Shown piece after piece: positions 1 to 6,787 of a stretch of 22,140 nt of DNA. The stretch comes from a virus. The first letter of the stretch is position 1. Every line of letters begins with the position of its first letter. The stretch lies in IMG/VR virus record IMGVR_UViG_3300031857_015107, positions 1-22,140 of that record; one strand, given 5' to 3'. The translations under genes were made by a program, and so were the position numbers. The notes below the pieces were generated by a model. That model did no database searches, was not told the origin of the DNA, and saw only the letters and a program-made list of their open reading frames with translations.

Positions 1-614
1 TCCACAGTGCTGTAGAATTTGTCAAGGCCGCGACTGAAGTCAAATATTGTGATGCTGGTGCCACCATCATCAGTGCTGAATCTAAATGTGAACTCACCAG
101 TGACACCAAAGGTAATGGTATTGCTCACGCCTGCTGTGCCAGGTGAAATGCCTTGAATACCAAACAATCCAGTGTCAACACTGGCCGGCAGTGTCAAGGT
201 GTGTGCTGTGTTGGTAATATTAATGGTAAAGTTTAACTCGCCATGGGATCCGCTGACAGGCCAATTTGTAAATCCCAAACTAACAGAACCAGTGGTAGAA
301 ACAAACTGATAGTTACCGGCAGCGTAATCCAGTGTTATGGTACCTGAACTTGCTGTGTTTTGCAAATAGGTATATGAAACATCGTTTAATTTCACAGCAT
401 AGATCAAATTATCCGCCATGTTGTTGTCAAGTGTGGTTCCTGACAAAGCAGATTTTAGCACAGTCTTGCCCTGCAGATCTGTGATTTCAGTTTCTGCATA
501 ACTAAAATTGGTTTTGATGTTGGTAAAATTGTCCCTGAACCCTTGTGTGTTGTTGGGTTGTCCGGCCACTGGATAGGTGCCGTCTACGTTGTTTGGGTTA
601 ATTTGACTTGTCAT
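1..614 (-). CDS. Phage structural (tail/fibre-type) protein, 3' end outside the window
   Basis: The reverse strand is open from an ATG at 614-612 to the window edge, about 204 residues, with no stop. The start is supported by an AGGA ribosome binding site a few bases upstream and a late-type promoter box at 643-635. The protein begins MTSQINPNNVDGTYPVAGQP and continues with an N/T/G/S-rich, beta-strand-rich sequence without charged helices, as in fibrous virion proteins. No catalytic motif is visible. It is the only clear gene on the minus strand and diverges from the virion block to its right. I infer a tail or fibre component from composition and position. The exact role is unknown and the C-terminus is missing. 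Confidence 0.75.
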   Translation of the reverse strand, partial: MTSQINPNNVDGTYPVAGQPNNTQGFRDNFTNIKTNFSYAETEITDLQGKTVLKSALSGTTLDNNMADNLIYAVKLNDVSYTYLQNTASSGTITLDYAAGNYQFVSTTGSVSLGFTNWPVSGSHGELNFTINITNTAHTLTLPASVDTGLFGIQGISPGTAGVSNTITFGVTGEFTFRFSTDDGGTSITIFDFSRGLDKFYSTV

Positions 615-634
615 GGGGATTCCTGTATAATAGA

Positions 635-643
635 TATTTATTA
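635..643 (-). promoter_or_regulatory. T4-late-like promoter box, minus strand
   Basis: Read on the minus strand this is TAATAAATA, close to the T4 late promoter TATAAATA. It ends about 20 bases before the start codon of the minus-strand structural gene. It sits back to back with the plus-strand box at 658-665. Confidence 0.5.
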
Positions 644-657
644 GAATCTAAAAAGCA

Positions 658-665
658 CTAAATAA
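658..665 (+). promoter_or_regulatory. Late-type promoter box CTAAATAA
   Basis: CTAAATAA ends 19 bases before the ATG at 684. The same CTAAATA core precedes three other virion-type genes (3774, 5395, 8559). T4 late promoters consist of a single TATAAATA box at -10, and this is a plausible variant of it. Confidence 0.5.
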
Positions 666-683
666 TCCAAAGGCCCAGATCGA

Positions 684-932
684 ATGCAGAAAAAGACCCG
701 AAGTTTACTAGAAGAACTAGACTCGTTGTATGTAGAGCGTGATCGCCGCCTGATAATCGAAACTCGGGCCGACAGCATTATATCCAGCGCCATACGACTG
801 ATAGAACAGATCGAAGCAGAGTTTGGCGCAGAACAAGCTGACAATCTCACACGTAAATTGCTCAATGCAATACGTACCAAGGATGCTGGCAAGTTCTCGC
901 GATCAGTTAGGAGAACAAATGCAGATTCATGA
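684..932 (+). CDS. Small charged helical phage protein, unknown function
   Basis: 82 residues. The sequence is rich in E, R, K, L and I with heptad-like spacing (residues 5-65), so a coiled coil is likely. No cysteine pair, signal peptide or membrane segment is present. It is the first gene of the plus-strand virion block, 19 bases behind a late-type promoter box, and its last 14 bases overlap the next gene. The ribosome binding site before the ATG is weak. It could be a small head or core component or an assembly factor, judged only from the neighbours. I do not recognise the family. Confidence 0.65.
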   Translation: MQKKTRSLLEELDSLYVERDRRLIIETRADSIISSAIRLIEQIEAEFGAEQADNLTRKLLNAIRTKDAGKFSRSVRRTNADS

Positions 933-1809
933 ATTAACACGACCACGCCGAGTCAACGAAGGCTTCTTGGGCGGTGCGGCCGCAGCATTGGGAGGCATAG
1001 CCAAACAAGTTGGCAAACAAGCAATAAACAAGGCTGTGGGAGGAGATGTAACCTCGCAAGATGGTCCTGCTCAAAGCCGTGAGCAAGGATTTAAGAGCAT
1101 GGTTAACAGTCCTGCGGCCAAAACTCTGGCTACCTCCATGCAGGCCGCTTGGGCAGAAACTGTGCGAAACTTCTTGACCAATGCCAAAGATTCAATGGGC
1201 AATCCTGCTACCAGTGTAAGAGGGGTTAGTACACCCAGCACTGAAGCGTTGAAAACTGAACTACGAACATTGGTCAATAAAATGATTGGTGGTAGCCAAA
1301 GCTCAGCATTTGATTATAGTAATATGGCCAACAACATTGGCGACCCTGTTGCCAAAGCCGGAATTCAAGAAATTATTGCTAGAATTAACGAATATACAGA
1401 GTCTATTTTTAAAGCAACTGTTCTTGGTATCGATCCTAAAAATTTATCCAATGACTGGCTCAAATTAGTAGGCGATGGTATATTGCCGGCGCAGAACGCA
1501 AGAGCCTATGATAGCAAATCTGGTAGTGTAATAACAATGTCTCCAGCAGCCACTAAAATAGCTGATTTGTTAAGATTAGACGACGGGGATATCGTGAAGA
1601 TTAGACAAGCCATTAGCAACCCTGGCGGAGATCGAGTTGCTGCTACAATTCTTAATAAAACAACACCTGCAACAATAGCTTCTCCCTTGATTAAACAATT
1701 TGGACAACAAACAAAATTGACTGATACAGAGCTCACGTCAATGTTAGCTATGGCACGAGACGCTGCAAATGATGCAGCCTTTAAAGAAATATTTGGATTA
1801 CGAGCATGA
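919..1809 (+). CDS. Virion-type protein, Ala/Gly-rich N-terminus with LxE/IxE-type tag
   Basis: 296 residues. The frame is open upstream to 823, but ATG 919 is chosen because a good TAGGAG ribosome binding site lies at 908-913 and because the upstream part overlaps the previous gene. The product begins MQIHELTRPRRVNEGFLGG. Residues 3-5 (I-H-E) match the (L/I)-x-E consensus cut by the T4 prohead protease gp21. A small-residue amphipathic stretch (G/A/K-rich, about residues 18-45) follows, then a mostly helical body with no recognisable enzyme motif. The stop overlaps the next start (ATGA). The tag and location suggest an internal head or scaffold-associated protein. That is inference and the family is not identified. 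Confidence 0.7.
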   Translation: MQIHELTRPRRVNEGFLGGAAAALGGIAKQVGKQAINKAVGGDVTSQDGPAQSREQGFKSMVNSPAAKTLATSMQAAWAETVRNFLTNAKDSMGNPATSVRGVSTPSTEALKTELRTLVNKMIGGSQSSAFDYSNMANNIGDPVAKAGIQEIIARINEYTESIFKATVLGIDPKNLSNDWLKLVGDGILPAQNARAYDSKSGSVITMSPAATKIADLLRLDDGDIVKIRQAISNPGGDRVAATILNKTTPATIASPLIKQFGQQTKLTDTELTSMLAMARDAANDAAFKEIFGLRA

Positions 1810-3710
1810 TGTATCTCAAGGAAGGCGGCAACGTATTTAAAGATGCACAAGGTAAACCCGTAACACAACGCATCAGTCAAGCAGACATACCCAGCACAGT
1901 GGCTTGGTTAGAAGCAGTCACAGGTCTTGATTTGTCACATGATAAAGATGAGAACGGTGTTCCTGTCAAGTGGTTGGGCTCAACAGGCAAGAAACCTGAC
2001 TCAGGTGATCTAGACCTTGCTGTGGATGCCAATGAAATAACCAAGGCCGAACTCAAGGGTCAACTAGACGCCTGGGCTACAAAAAACAAACAAGATCCCA
2101 AGGAATGGTGCAGACTGTCAGGCGAAGCTGTGCATTTTAAAACACCCATACAAGGCGACCCCAAGCGTGGTTATGTGCAAACAGACTTCATGTTCATGCC
2201 CAATTTGGAATGGGGCACATTCTGGCTGGGTGGTGGTGCAGGATCAGCCTACAAAGGTGTATTTCGTAATGTGCTGATGTCTAGCATTGCCAAAGCACTG
2301 GGACTCAAAGCCTCAGCCAAGGGCATCATCAGTCGTCAGACTGAAAAAGTAATCACAATGGATCCAGATCAAGCCGCTGGCATATTGCTAGCGCCACAGT
2401 ACAAACGCAGTCAGCTAATGACCGTGGAAAACATTTACAAAGCCTTGGCCATGGATCCTGATCGTGATGCCAAACTGGCAGACTTCCGTGAATATCTCTC
2501 ACGTGAGGGCGTAAAAGAACCCGAAACGGGCATGGCAGAAAGTGACGTTAACTTCCTGGCACGTCTACGTGATAGAATTGTAAATCGGGGTTATGTTGCT
2601 CTTGTGGAGGCTGAACAGGCCGGGGTGGGTGGTAGAGCCAAGGGTATTGAACACCTGGAAGATCTTGTGTTCCGTCGTGGCACACAAGGCATCCGAGACG
2701 CACTAGAAATTGTCAGTCATGCCACTCAGCAACCCCGAACTGTCACAGCCAAGTGGGACGGCAAACCTGCTGTGATATTTGGGCGCAAGCCTGCCACAGG
2801 CGAGTTTGTGCTTACAGACGGGTCGGGATTTGAAGCCAAAGGCTACGATGGCCTTGCTACCAGTCCCCAAATGATGGCTGACATACAGAGCAAAAGATCC
2901 GGGGACAGAACTGAATTGATTCAACTGTATGCCACATTGTTTCCTGTGCTAGAAGCCGCATTGCCCCCAAACTTTCGTGGCTATGTCAAAGGCGATTTGT
3001 TGTACATGTCAACCCCGCCTGTGGAAGCAGGCAACTATGTGTTCCGTCCCAACACTGTGGAATACCGAATCCCAGTCAAGAGCACTCTAGGACAACGCAT
3101 TGGTGCTAGCAACATTGGCATTGCCGTCCACTCAATGTATGCAGACGCAGGTGATGCACGTCAACCCTTGAGTGGTGTGGCGTTTAATCCAGTTCCTGGA
3201 CTGATGTTGGAAAAGCCAGCAAGCCCTCGTCAACTAGAAACTGAAACCAACGCTGAAAAACAACTCAAACAGTTGATCAAGTCTCAAGGCCAAGCAATTG
3301 ACACCTTGTTCAATCCCACAGAATTGCGAGCACACAAGATCACAGACCTGGCAAAACTGTGCGTGGACTTTATCAACACCAAAGTGGGCGCACCACTCAA
3401 CGGTGCTACACTACTGCCTGAGTTTGGCAAGTGGTTGGAAACAAAGGTTACCCCGCAAAAGTTTCGCAACATTGTGGAATACTTGAACAGCCCTACTTCA
3501 AATACTCCTGCACTGGCAGCTGCATTCAACGCATTTAACTTGTTGCATGACGTCAAAATGCACCTGCTACGCCAAGCAGACACAGAGCACCCAGGGCAAG
3601 AAGGCTGGGTCATGGCCACCCCTGTAGGCTATGCAAAGGCGGTAAATAGATTTGATCCCAATGCATTTGCGGCTCAAAATAGACAGAGAAACAATCCGCA
3701 ACAGGCGTGA
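1806..3710 (+). CDS. Two-domain protein: polymerase-beta-like nucleotidyltransferase plus ligase-like domain
   Basis: 634 residues; the start overlaps the previous stop (ATGA) and a second ATG follows at 1809. Domain 1 (about 40-160) has a nucleotidyltransferase signature: G58-S59, then SGDLDLA with D68 and D70, and a third acidic residue, D127, in VQTDFMF. Domain 2 (about 300-450) has K316-W-D318-G319, the KxDG adenylation motif of covalent nucleotidyltransferases (DNA/RNA ligases, capping enzymes), then KGDLLY near 395-400, resembling ligase motif IV. A convincing motif V (KxK) was not found, so ligase activity is unproven. The N-terminus MMYLKEGG contains L-K-E, a gp21-type cleavage consensus. 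Its place among virion genes suggests packaging in the head (inference). Substrate unknown; nucleic-acid repair or modification on infection is one possibility. Confidence 0.75.
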   Translation: MMYLKEGGNVFKDAQGKPVTQRISQADIPSTVAWLEAVTGLDLSHDKDENGVPVKWLGSTGKKPDSGDLDLAVDANEITKAELKGQLDAWATKNKQDPKEWCRLSGEAVHFKTPIQGDPKRGYVQTDFMFMPNLEWGTFWLGGGAGSAYKGVFRNVLMSSIAKALGLKASAKGIISRQTEKVITMDPDQAAGILLAPQYKRSQLMTVENIYKALAMDPDRDAKLADFREYLSREGVKEPETGMAESDVNFLARLRDRIVNRGYVALVEAEQAGVGGRAKGIEHLEDLVFRRGTQGIRDALEIVSHATQQPRTVTAKWDGKPAVIFGRKPATGEFVLTDGSGFEAKGYDGLATSPQMMADIQSKRSGDRTELIQLYATLFPVLEAALPPNFRGYVKGDLLYMSTPPVEAGNYVFRPNTVEYRIPVKSTLGQRIGASNIGIAVHSMYADAGDARQPLSGVAFNPVPGLMLEKPASPRQLETETNAEKQLKQLIKSQGQAIDTLFNPTELRAHKITDLAKLCVDFINTKVGAPLNGATLLPEFGKWLETKVTPQKFRNIVEYLNSPTSNTPALAAAFNAFNLLHDVKMHLLRQADTEHPGQEGWVMATPVGYAKAVNRFDPNAFAAQNRQRNNPQQA

Positions 3711-3724
3711 TTTTTCCAAACTGG

Positions 3725-3732
3725 CTAAATAA
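3725..3732 (+). promoter_or_regulatory. Late-type promoter box CTAAATAA
   Basis: The octamer is identical to the one at 658-665. It lies 41 bases before the ATG of the small structural gene at 3774, in one of the few real intergenic gaps of this block. Confidence 0.5.
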
Positions 3733-3773
3733 AAGCAGGTCCACCGAGACCACTAACTTAAAGGAAAAATAAA

Positions 3774-4181
3774 ATGGCAACATTTACAAAAGTAAACGGT
3801 ACTACACAACCGTCATTCGCAATTGACGTAGCAAACGGTTCCATCGCAGGAACAGCTAACGTAGCAGCTCAAGGTCCAGTTCAGATCCAAGGTCCAAAAC
3901 TTGACTTCTTCACTTTAACAGCTAACGCCGCGTTGACCAACGCTGGTAACGTTAACGGTTACTTGAACAACGTTTTGACAGCAGTTCAACAACTTGGTAC
4001 AATCGCAATTTACCAAGCTGGTGCTACAGCTGGCACAATTAACTTGGCTATCTATCCAAGTGGTGCTTACACCACAACAACATTGGTTGCAGCCGCGCAA
4101 ACAGCCAACGCAACTGGTGGCTTGAACATTGGTATCCCAACTGCCAACGTTTCTGCATCAGCTACATTCACTAACCTGTAA
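3774..4181 (+). CDS. Small abundant-type structural protein
   Basis: 135 residues. A clear AAAGGAAAA ribosome binding site lies 8-12 bases before the ATG. The product is almost entirely A, T, N, G, V, I and L with alternating beta patterns, few charges and no cysteine, as in small phage decoration, tube or fibre proteins. It forms its own unit, with a late-type box upstream and a strong terminator right behind. It reuses a small set of codons (AAC, GCT, GGT, ACA), which suggests high expression. I infer an abundant virion protein, perhaps a capsid decoration protein. There is no direct sequence proof of which one. Confidence 0.7.
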   Translation: MATFTKVNGTTQPSFAIDVANGSIAGTANVAAQGPVQIQGPKLDFFTLTANAALTNAGNVNGYLNNVLTAVQQLGTIAIYQAGATAGTINLAIYPSGAYTTTTLVAAAQTANATGGLNIGIPTANVSASATFTNL

Positions 4182-4198
4182 TCAGTTAGCGATCGTCA

Positions 4199-4233
4199 AA
4201 ACCCTGGACGTAAAAACTCCAGGGTTTCTTTTT
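4199..4233 (+). terminator. Rho-independent terminator
   Basis: A perfect 8-base stem (ACCCTGGA at 4201-4208, TCCAGGGT at 4218-4225), extendable to 10 by A-T pairs, has a 9-base loop and is followed by a T-rich tail (TTCTTTTT). It closes the transcript of the small structural gene. Confidence 0.85.
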
Positions 4234-4252
4234 GGCATTAAATACTCACAGA

Positions 4253-4693
4253 ATGAAGATCACATGCCGTACCCTTTTTGATTGCAGTCTCACCGGTGTA
4301 ACTGGACACTACAGATCAAGCGAAATTCCATTTGTGGATCGTGCTGGGCAAACCATACGCAATCAACAAGACTGGAATCATTCGCGTAATCAGCAACGCA
4401 ATTGGGAAACCCTGTTGCAGATCATAAGTCTCAGAACCCAGCCCGTTGACCTTACTGTGCCCGAGAAAAAAGACACAGCATGGGAGTTTGAGTTTAGATC
4501 TGAGTCAGAAGGTGTGTTTGAAATGCATGGCAACCCAGACCCATTAGCTGGACTCAAACAAGATTGCGAAGGGGTTCCCATGATGCTGAATCTTACTGAA
4601 CAACCTAGCATGTCCCCCACTATTGCCACATCGGGTGATAATCAAAATATTTGGTTCATTGCGGTAAATAATGCATTGGAGCAATCATGGTAG
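4253..4693 (+). CDS. Conserved-type phage protein, unknown function
   Basis: 146 residues from ATG 4253. An in-frame TTG at 4232 lies inside the terminator tail and is not a credible start. The product is mixed alpha/beta with several tryptophans and a run of polar, acidic segments. It has no signal peptide, membrane segment or metal-binding motif. No Shine-Dalgarno sequence precedes the ATG, but a TTAAATAC box ends 8 bases upstream, so the message may have a very short leader. The gene overlaps the next one by 7 bases. Its position between a structural gene and a holin-like gene suggests a virion or assembly role (inference only). Confidence 0.65.
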   Translation: MKITCRTLFDCSLTGVTGHYRSSEIPFVDRAGQTIRNQQDWNHSRNQQRNWETLLQIISLRTQPVDLTVPEKKDTAWEFEFRSESEGVFEMHGNPDPLAGLKQDCEGVPMMLNLTEQPSMSPTIATSGDNQNIWFIAVNNALEQSW

Positions 4694-4950
4694 ATACAAC
4701 TGACATTGAAAAGAAAAGTTTGGAAGCACATGTTGAACTATGTGCAGAACGTTACCGGGCACTGGAAGTACAATTAGATTCCATGATTGTGTGCATTGAT
4801 GAGATCAAATCAGACGTCAAATTGGTACATAGCATAGTGCATCGAATGGGCGAACAACGCAACAATCAGCTGATCACTTGGGGTATTGGACTCATTGGAT
4901 TTTTAACAGCAACAGTAGGCTGGTTACTTGCTCACTATGTATTTAAATGA
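4687..4950 (+). CDS. Small membrane protein, coiled coil plus C-terminal membrane helix (holin-like)
   Basis: 87 residues. An N-terminal helical, charged region (about 5-58, coiled-coil-like) is followed by one hydrophobic segment near 63-84 that ends in a short polar tail. This layout resembles XhlA-type holin-associated proteins and other small phage membrane proteins. A GGAG ribosome binding site precedes the ATG. Both ends overlap neighbours (7 bases with the previous gene, 4 with the next), so translation is probably coupled. A lysis role is possible, but no endolysin or spanin is recognisable nearby. The call rests on architecture alone. Confidence 0.6.
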   Translation: MVDTTDIEKKSLEAHVELCAERYRALEVQLDSMIVCIDEIKSDVKLVHSIVHRMGEQRNNQLITWGIGLIGFLTATVGWLLAHYVFK

Positions 4951-5432
4951 CTCAAGAACAAAAACTAAATGCCTGGGCTGAACGAGAGCTCAAACGTAAT
5001 ATCGATTCTATTATTATAGATGACGGCACTGGTTCTCTTGTGGTTTTTGGAAAATATTGTATACAGCCAAAGGATGCCAGATTTCAAGTCAGCACCTGGG
5101 ACAAAATAATTCATTCTTTCAGCACAAAGAAAACAGCTATGAGTTGGTGTACAACAGATCATCAACAACACTACAATTTATCTAATCAAATATTGGTACT
5201 AGACCGTAAAAAACAATCATTAGCAGCGGATATATACTGCCGACAACTCACTGGCGAGCGTGGAAAAACAGAATCATTTTATGAAATCATAAACATGAAA
5301 CTGCAACCCAAAATAGACCAATACAACTCAGTTACAGCCGAACTAGAGAAATGTGTAAATCAGGCTAAATATATGCAAATTAAGGGATTCAATAATGAAA
5401 CTGCAAGAACTATCGGCTCCAACGCCAAGTAA
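4947..5432 (+). CDS. Phage protein of unknown function, C-terminal helical region
   Basis: 161 residues, start overlapping the previous stop (ATGA). The N-terminal half is beta-rich with aromatic and cysteine residues and includes an FSTKKTAMSWC segment. The C-terminal half (about 85-150) is strongly helical and likely a coiled coil. No known catalytic motif, signal peptide or membrane segment is visible. The gene overlaps the start of the following gene by 38 bases. It is probably a virion or assembly protein from its location, but I do not recognise the family. Confidence 0.65.
   Translation: MTQEQKLNAWAERELKRNIDSIIIDDGTGSLVVFGKYCIQPKDARFQVSTWDKIIHSFSTKKTAMSWCTTDHQQHYNLSNQILVLDRKKQSLAADIYCRQLTGERGKTESFYEIINMKLQPKIDQYNSVTAELEKCVNQAKYMQIKGFNNETARTIGSNAK
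5365..5372 (+). promoter_or_regulatory. Late-type promoter box CTAAATAT
   Basis: CTAAATAT lies inside the end of the preceding gene and ends 22 bases before the ATG at 5395. Spacing and core match the box upstream of the tail fibre gene (8528-8535). Confidence 0.45.
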
Positions 5433-6357
5433 ACAAATTGCCAAAGTATTCGAAAGTTACTTTGGTAGCCGCATTCGCTTTGACCAATTAACACGTGGGC
5501 AAACTCAAGCAATGTTGGGCAAAGTACGTGGTATCTTGGGCGAGCATCGCAAAACTTCTCAACGTCATAGCAGTGAGCAAGACCCACGTTACCTGCAATT
5601 GGTAATGATGGAACAGGCATTGTCTAGTCGCTTGAAAGAAAATGTCATTCCACCTGCTCCCGGTTCTACTCCTGCTCCTGGCGCTGCTTCTGCAACTCCA
5701 CAGGCCGCTGTTGCTGGTGGTAAACCTGCTGTGGCTGGGGCAGTTGCTAAGGATCCTAAATTGGCTGCCGCACTTAAAAAGAGTTCAGCTGGCCAAACAT
5801 TGAATCCTGAAGAACAAAAACTAGTAGCTGGCGCCGCAATGATGCAGGCTGAAAGTCGTTTCCGCAGAATGGCACGCCGACTGAACGAAAGCGAAATTCA
5901 ACAAGCTCAAGTTGTGTTGGCCGCTCAAGACATGGTTGACAAAATGCAAGCCATGTTGGAAGATGTGAGTGAACTGCAATTCAAAGAGTTGCCAGCCTTG
6001 GTTGACTCAATCAAGAATCAAGTTGGTGTTGACCAAGCCTCTCAATTCAATGCAGACGCCACAGCCGCACTAACAGGCCTGTTGCAAAATATTCAAGGTG
6101 CCAAGCAACAACTTGACGCCGCATTGAATGTGGTAACTGGTGCGGCTCCTGCTGGTGCCGCAGCCGCTGGCGCTATGGGCGCTGACATCGCCGCAGGCGC
6201 AGGTGATATGGCCGCCGCAGGTGCTGACATGGCCGCCGCAGGTGCTATGGGTGCCGAAGCTGGTGCTGACATGGGTGCAGATGCTGCATTGGATGCCGCA
6301 GCCGCTGATGCTGGTGCTGAACCTCCTGCCGCCGCGCTGGGTCGCGCCAAAAGATAA
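5395..6357 (+). CDS. Virion-type protein with LxE tag and Ala/Gly-rich C-terminus
   Basis: 320 residues, begins MKLQELSAPTPSKQ; L3-Q4-E5 matches the T4 gp21 cleavage consensus (L/I)-x-E. Residues 15-85 form a conserved-looking helical region (RFDQLTRGQTQAMLGKVRG; later YLQLVMMEQAL). A proline/alanine linker follows (about 86-125), then a long helical region (140-245), then a very low-complexity A/G/D/M tail (about 247-315) encoded partly by tandem repeats. An AAGGG ribosome binding site and a late-type box precede the start. Composition and tag suggest a prohead core, internal or scaffold-like head protein. No enzymatic motif is visible, so the exact role is inferred from context. Confidence 0.7.
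   Translation: MKLQELSAPTPSKQIAKVFESYFGSRIRFDQLTRGQTQAMLGKVRGILGEHRKTSQRHSSEQDPRYLQLVMMEQALSSRLKENVIPPAPGSTPAPGAASATPQAAVAGGKPAVAGAVAKDPKLAAALKKSSAGQTLNPEEQKLVAGAAMMQAESRFRRMARRLNESEIQQAQVVLAAQDMVDKMQAMLEDVSELQFKELPALVDSIKNQVGVDQASQFNADATAALTGLLQNIQGAKQQLDAALNVVTGAAPAGAAAAGAMGADIAAGAGDMAAAGADMAAAGAMGAEAGADMGADAALDAAAADAGAEPPAAALGRAKR
6208..6246 (+). repeat. 21-base in-frame tandem repeat in the Ala-rich tail
   Basis: ATGGCCGCCGCAGGTGCT occurs at 6208-6225 and again at 6229-6246, separated by GAC. Degenerate copies lie on both sides (about 6160-6300). Each unit encodes M-A-A-A-G-A plus D. The copy number could vary by slippage. Confidence 0.8.
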
Positions 6358-6719
6358 TGAAAATATTTGAAGTTGACAGTAGCATGGGAATGGCGGCTCC
6401 GCCTAACCCAGCGCAACTGTCGGGCTTGGTGCAGTTTCTCGATGGTCGTGCCAAGGACACCAATGCCAAAAAAGAAATCAGCCAGGATGCATTCATCAAA
6501 CTGGCCAATGATTTGGATATCAACATCACCGCCCAAAATCTAGCCGATGTTGTGAGTCAAGAGCCACTCAGTAACCTTTTGGAACCTATGGATCCAAACA
6601 CAGGCGTGTTAGTGTTCAAAGGTGCAGGCGAACCAAATGTTGCTATGCCAGTGAACAAAGCACAGGACATTGTGGCCAGTGCTGCCAAATCGGCAATGAA
6701 CAAAGACCGCGGTGTTTAA
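6357..6719 (+). CDS. Virion-type protein with IxE tag, unknown function
   Basis: 120 residues; the ATG shares one base with the previous stop. It begins MKIFEVDSSMGMAAPP; I3-F4-E5 again matches (L/I)-x-E. The body is a compact alpha-helical region (about 20-75: LVQFLDGRAKDTNAKKEISQ onward) followed by a short beta segment (NTGVLVFKGAG). No membrane segment, cysteine or known catalytic motif is present. It is the last gene of the left virion block and is translationally coupled to the Ala-rich protein before it, so the two probably work together, perhaps in the prohead. The family is not identified. Confidence 0.7.
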   Translation: MKIFEVDSSMGMAAPPNPAQLSGLVQFLDGRAKDTNAKKEISQDAFIKLANDLDINITAQNLADVVSQEPLSNLLEPMDPNTGVLVFKGAGEPNVAMPVNKAQDIVASAAKSAMNKDRGV

Positions 6720-6726
6720 CCAATCC

Positions 6727-6745
6727 TGTCAACCAAAGGTTGACA
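6727..6745. promoter_or_regulatory. Perfect inverted repeat overlapping a -35 box
   Basis: TGTCAACC-AAA-GGTTGACA is a perfect 8-base palindrome with a 3-base spacer whose right arm contains the complete -35 hexamer TTGACA (6740-6745). It could be an operator for a repressor. A terminator is less likely because no T-run follows. Confidence 0.55.
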
Positions 6746-6768
6746 CAAAACGTTAAATATAGTATACT
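6740..6768 (+). promoter_or_regulatory. Sigma-70 promoter (TTGACA-17-TATACT)
   Basis: The -35 TTGACA is at 6740-6745, with a 17-base spacer, and the -10 TATACT is at 6763-6768. The predicted start is near 6775, just before the AGGAGG ribosome binding site at 6776-6781. It would drive the exported protein, iscU and iscA. Confidence 0.85.
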
Positions 6769-6787
6769 CAACTATAGGAGGCGTATT

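Noticed and set aside
4965-5171. Minus-strand frame with cysteine-rich start opposite 4947-5432
   Set aside because: No start signals and antisense to a gene coupled with both neighbours.
6093-6536. 147-residue minus-strand frame opposite the Ala-rich tail
   Set aside because: Its A/P/S repeats are the mirror of the alanine codon repeats; no start signal.
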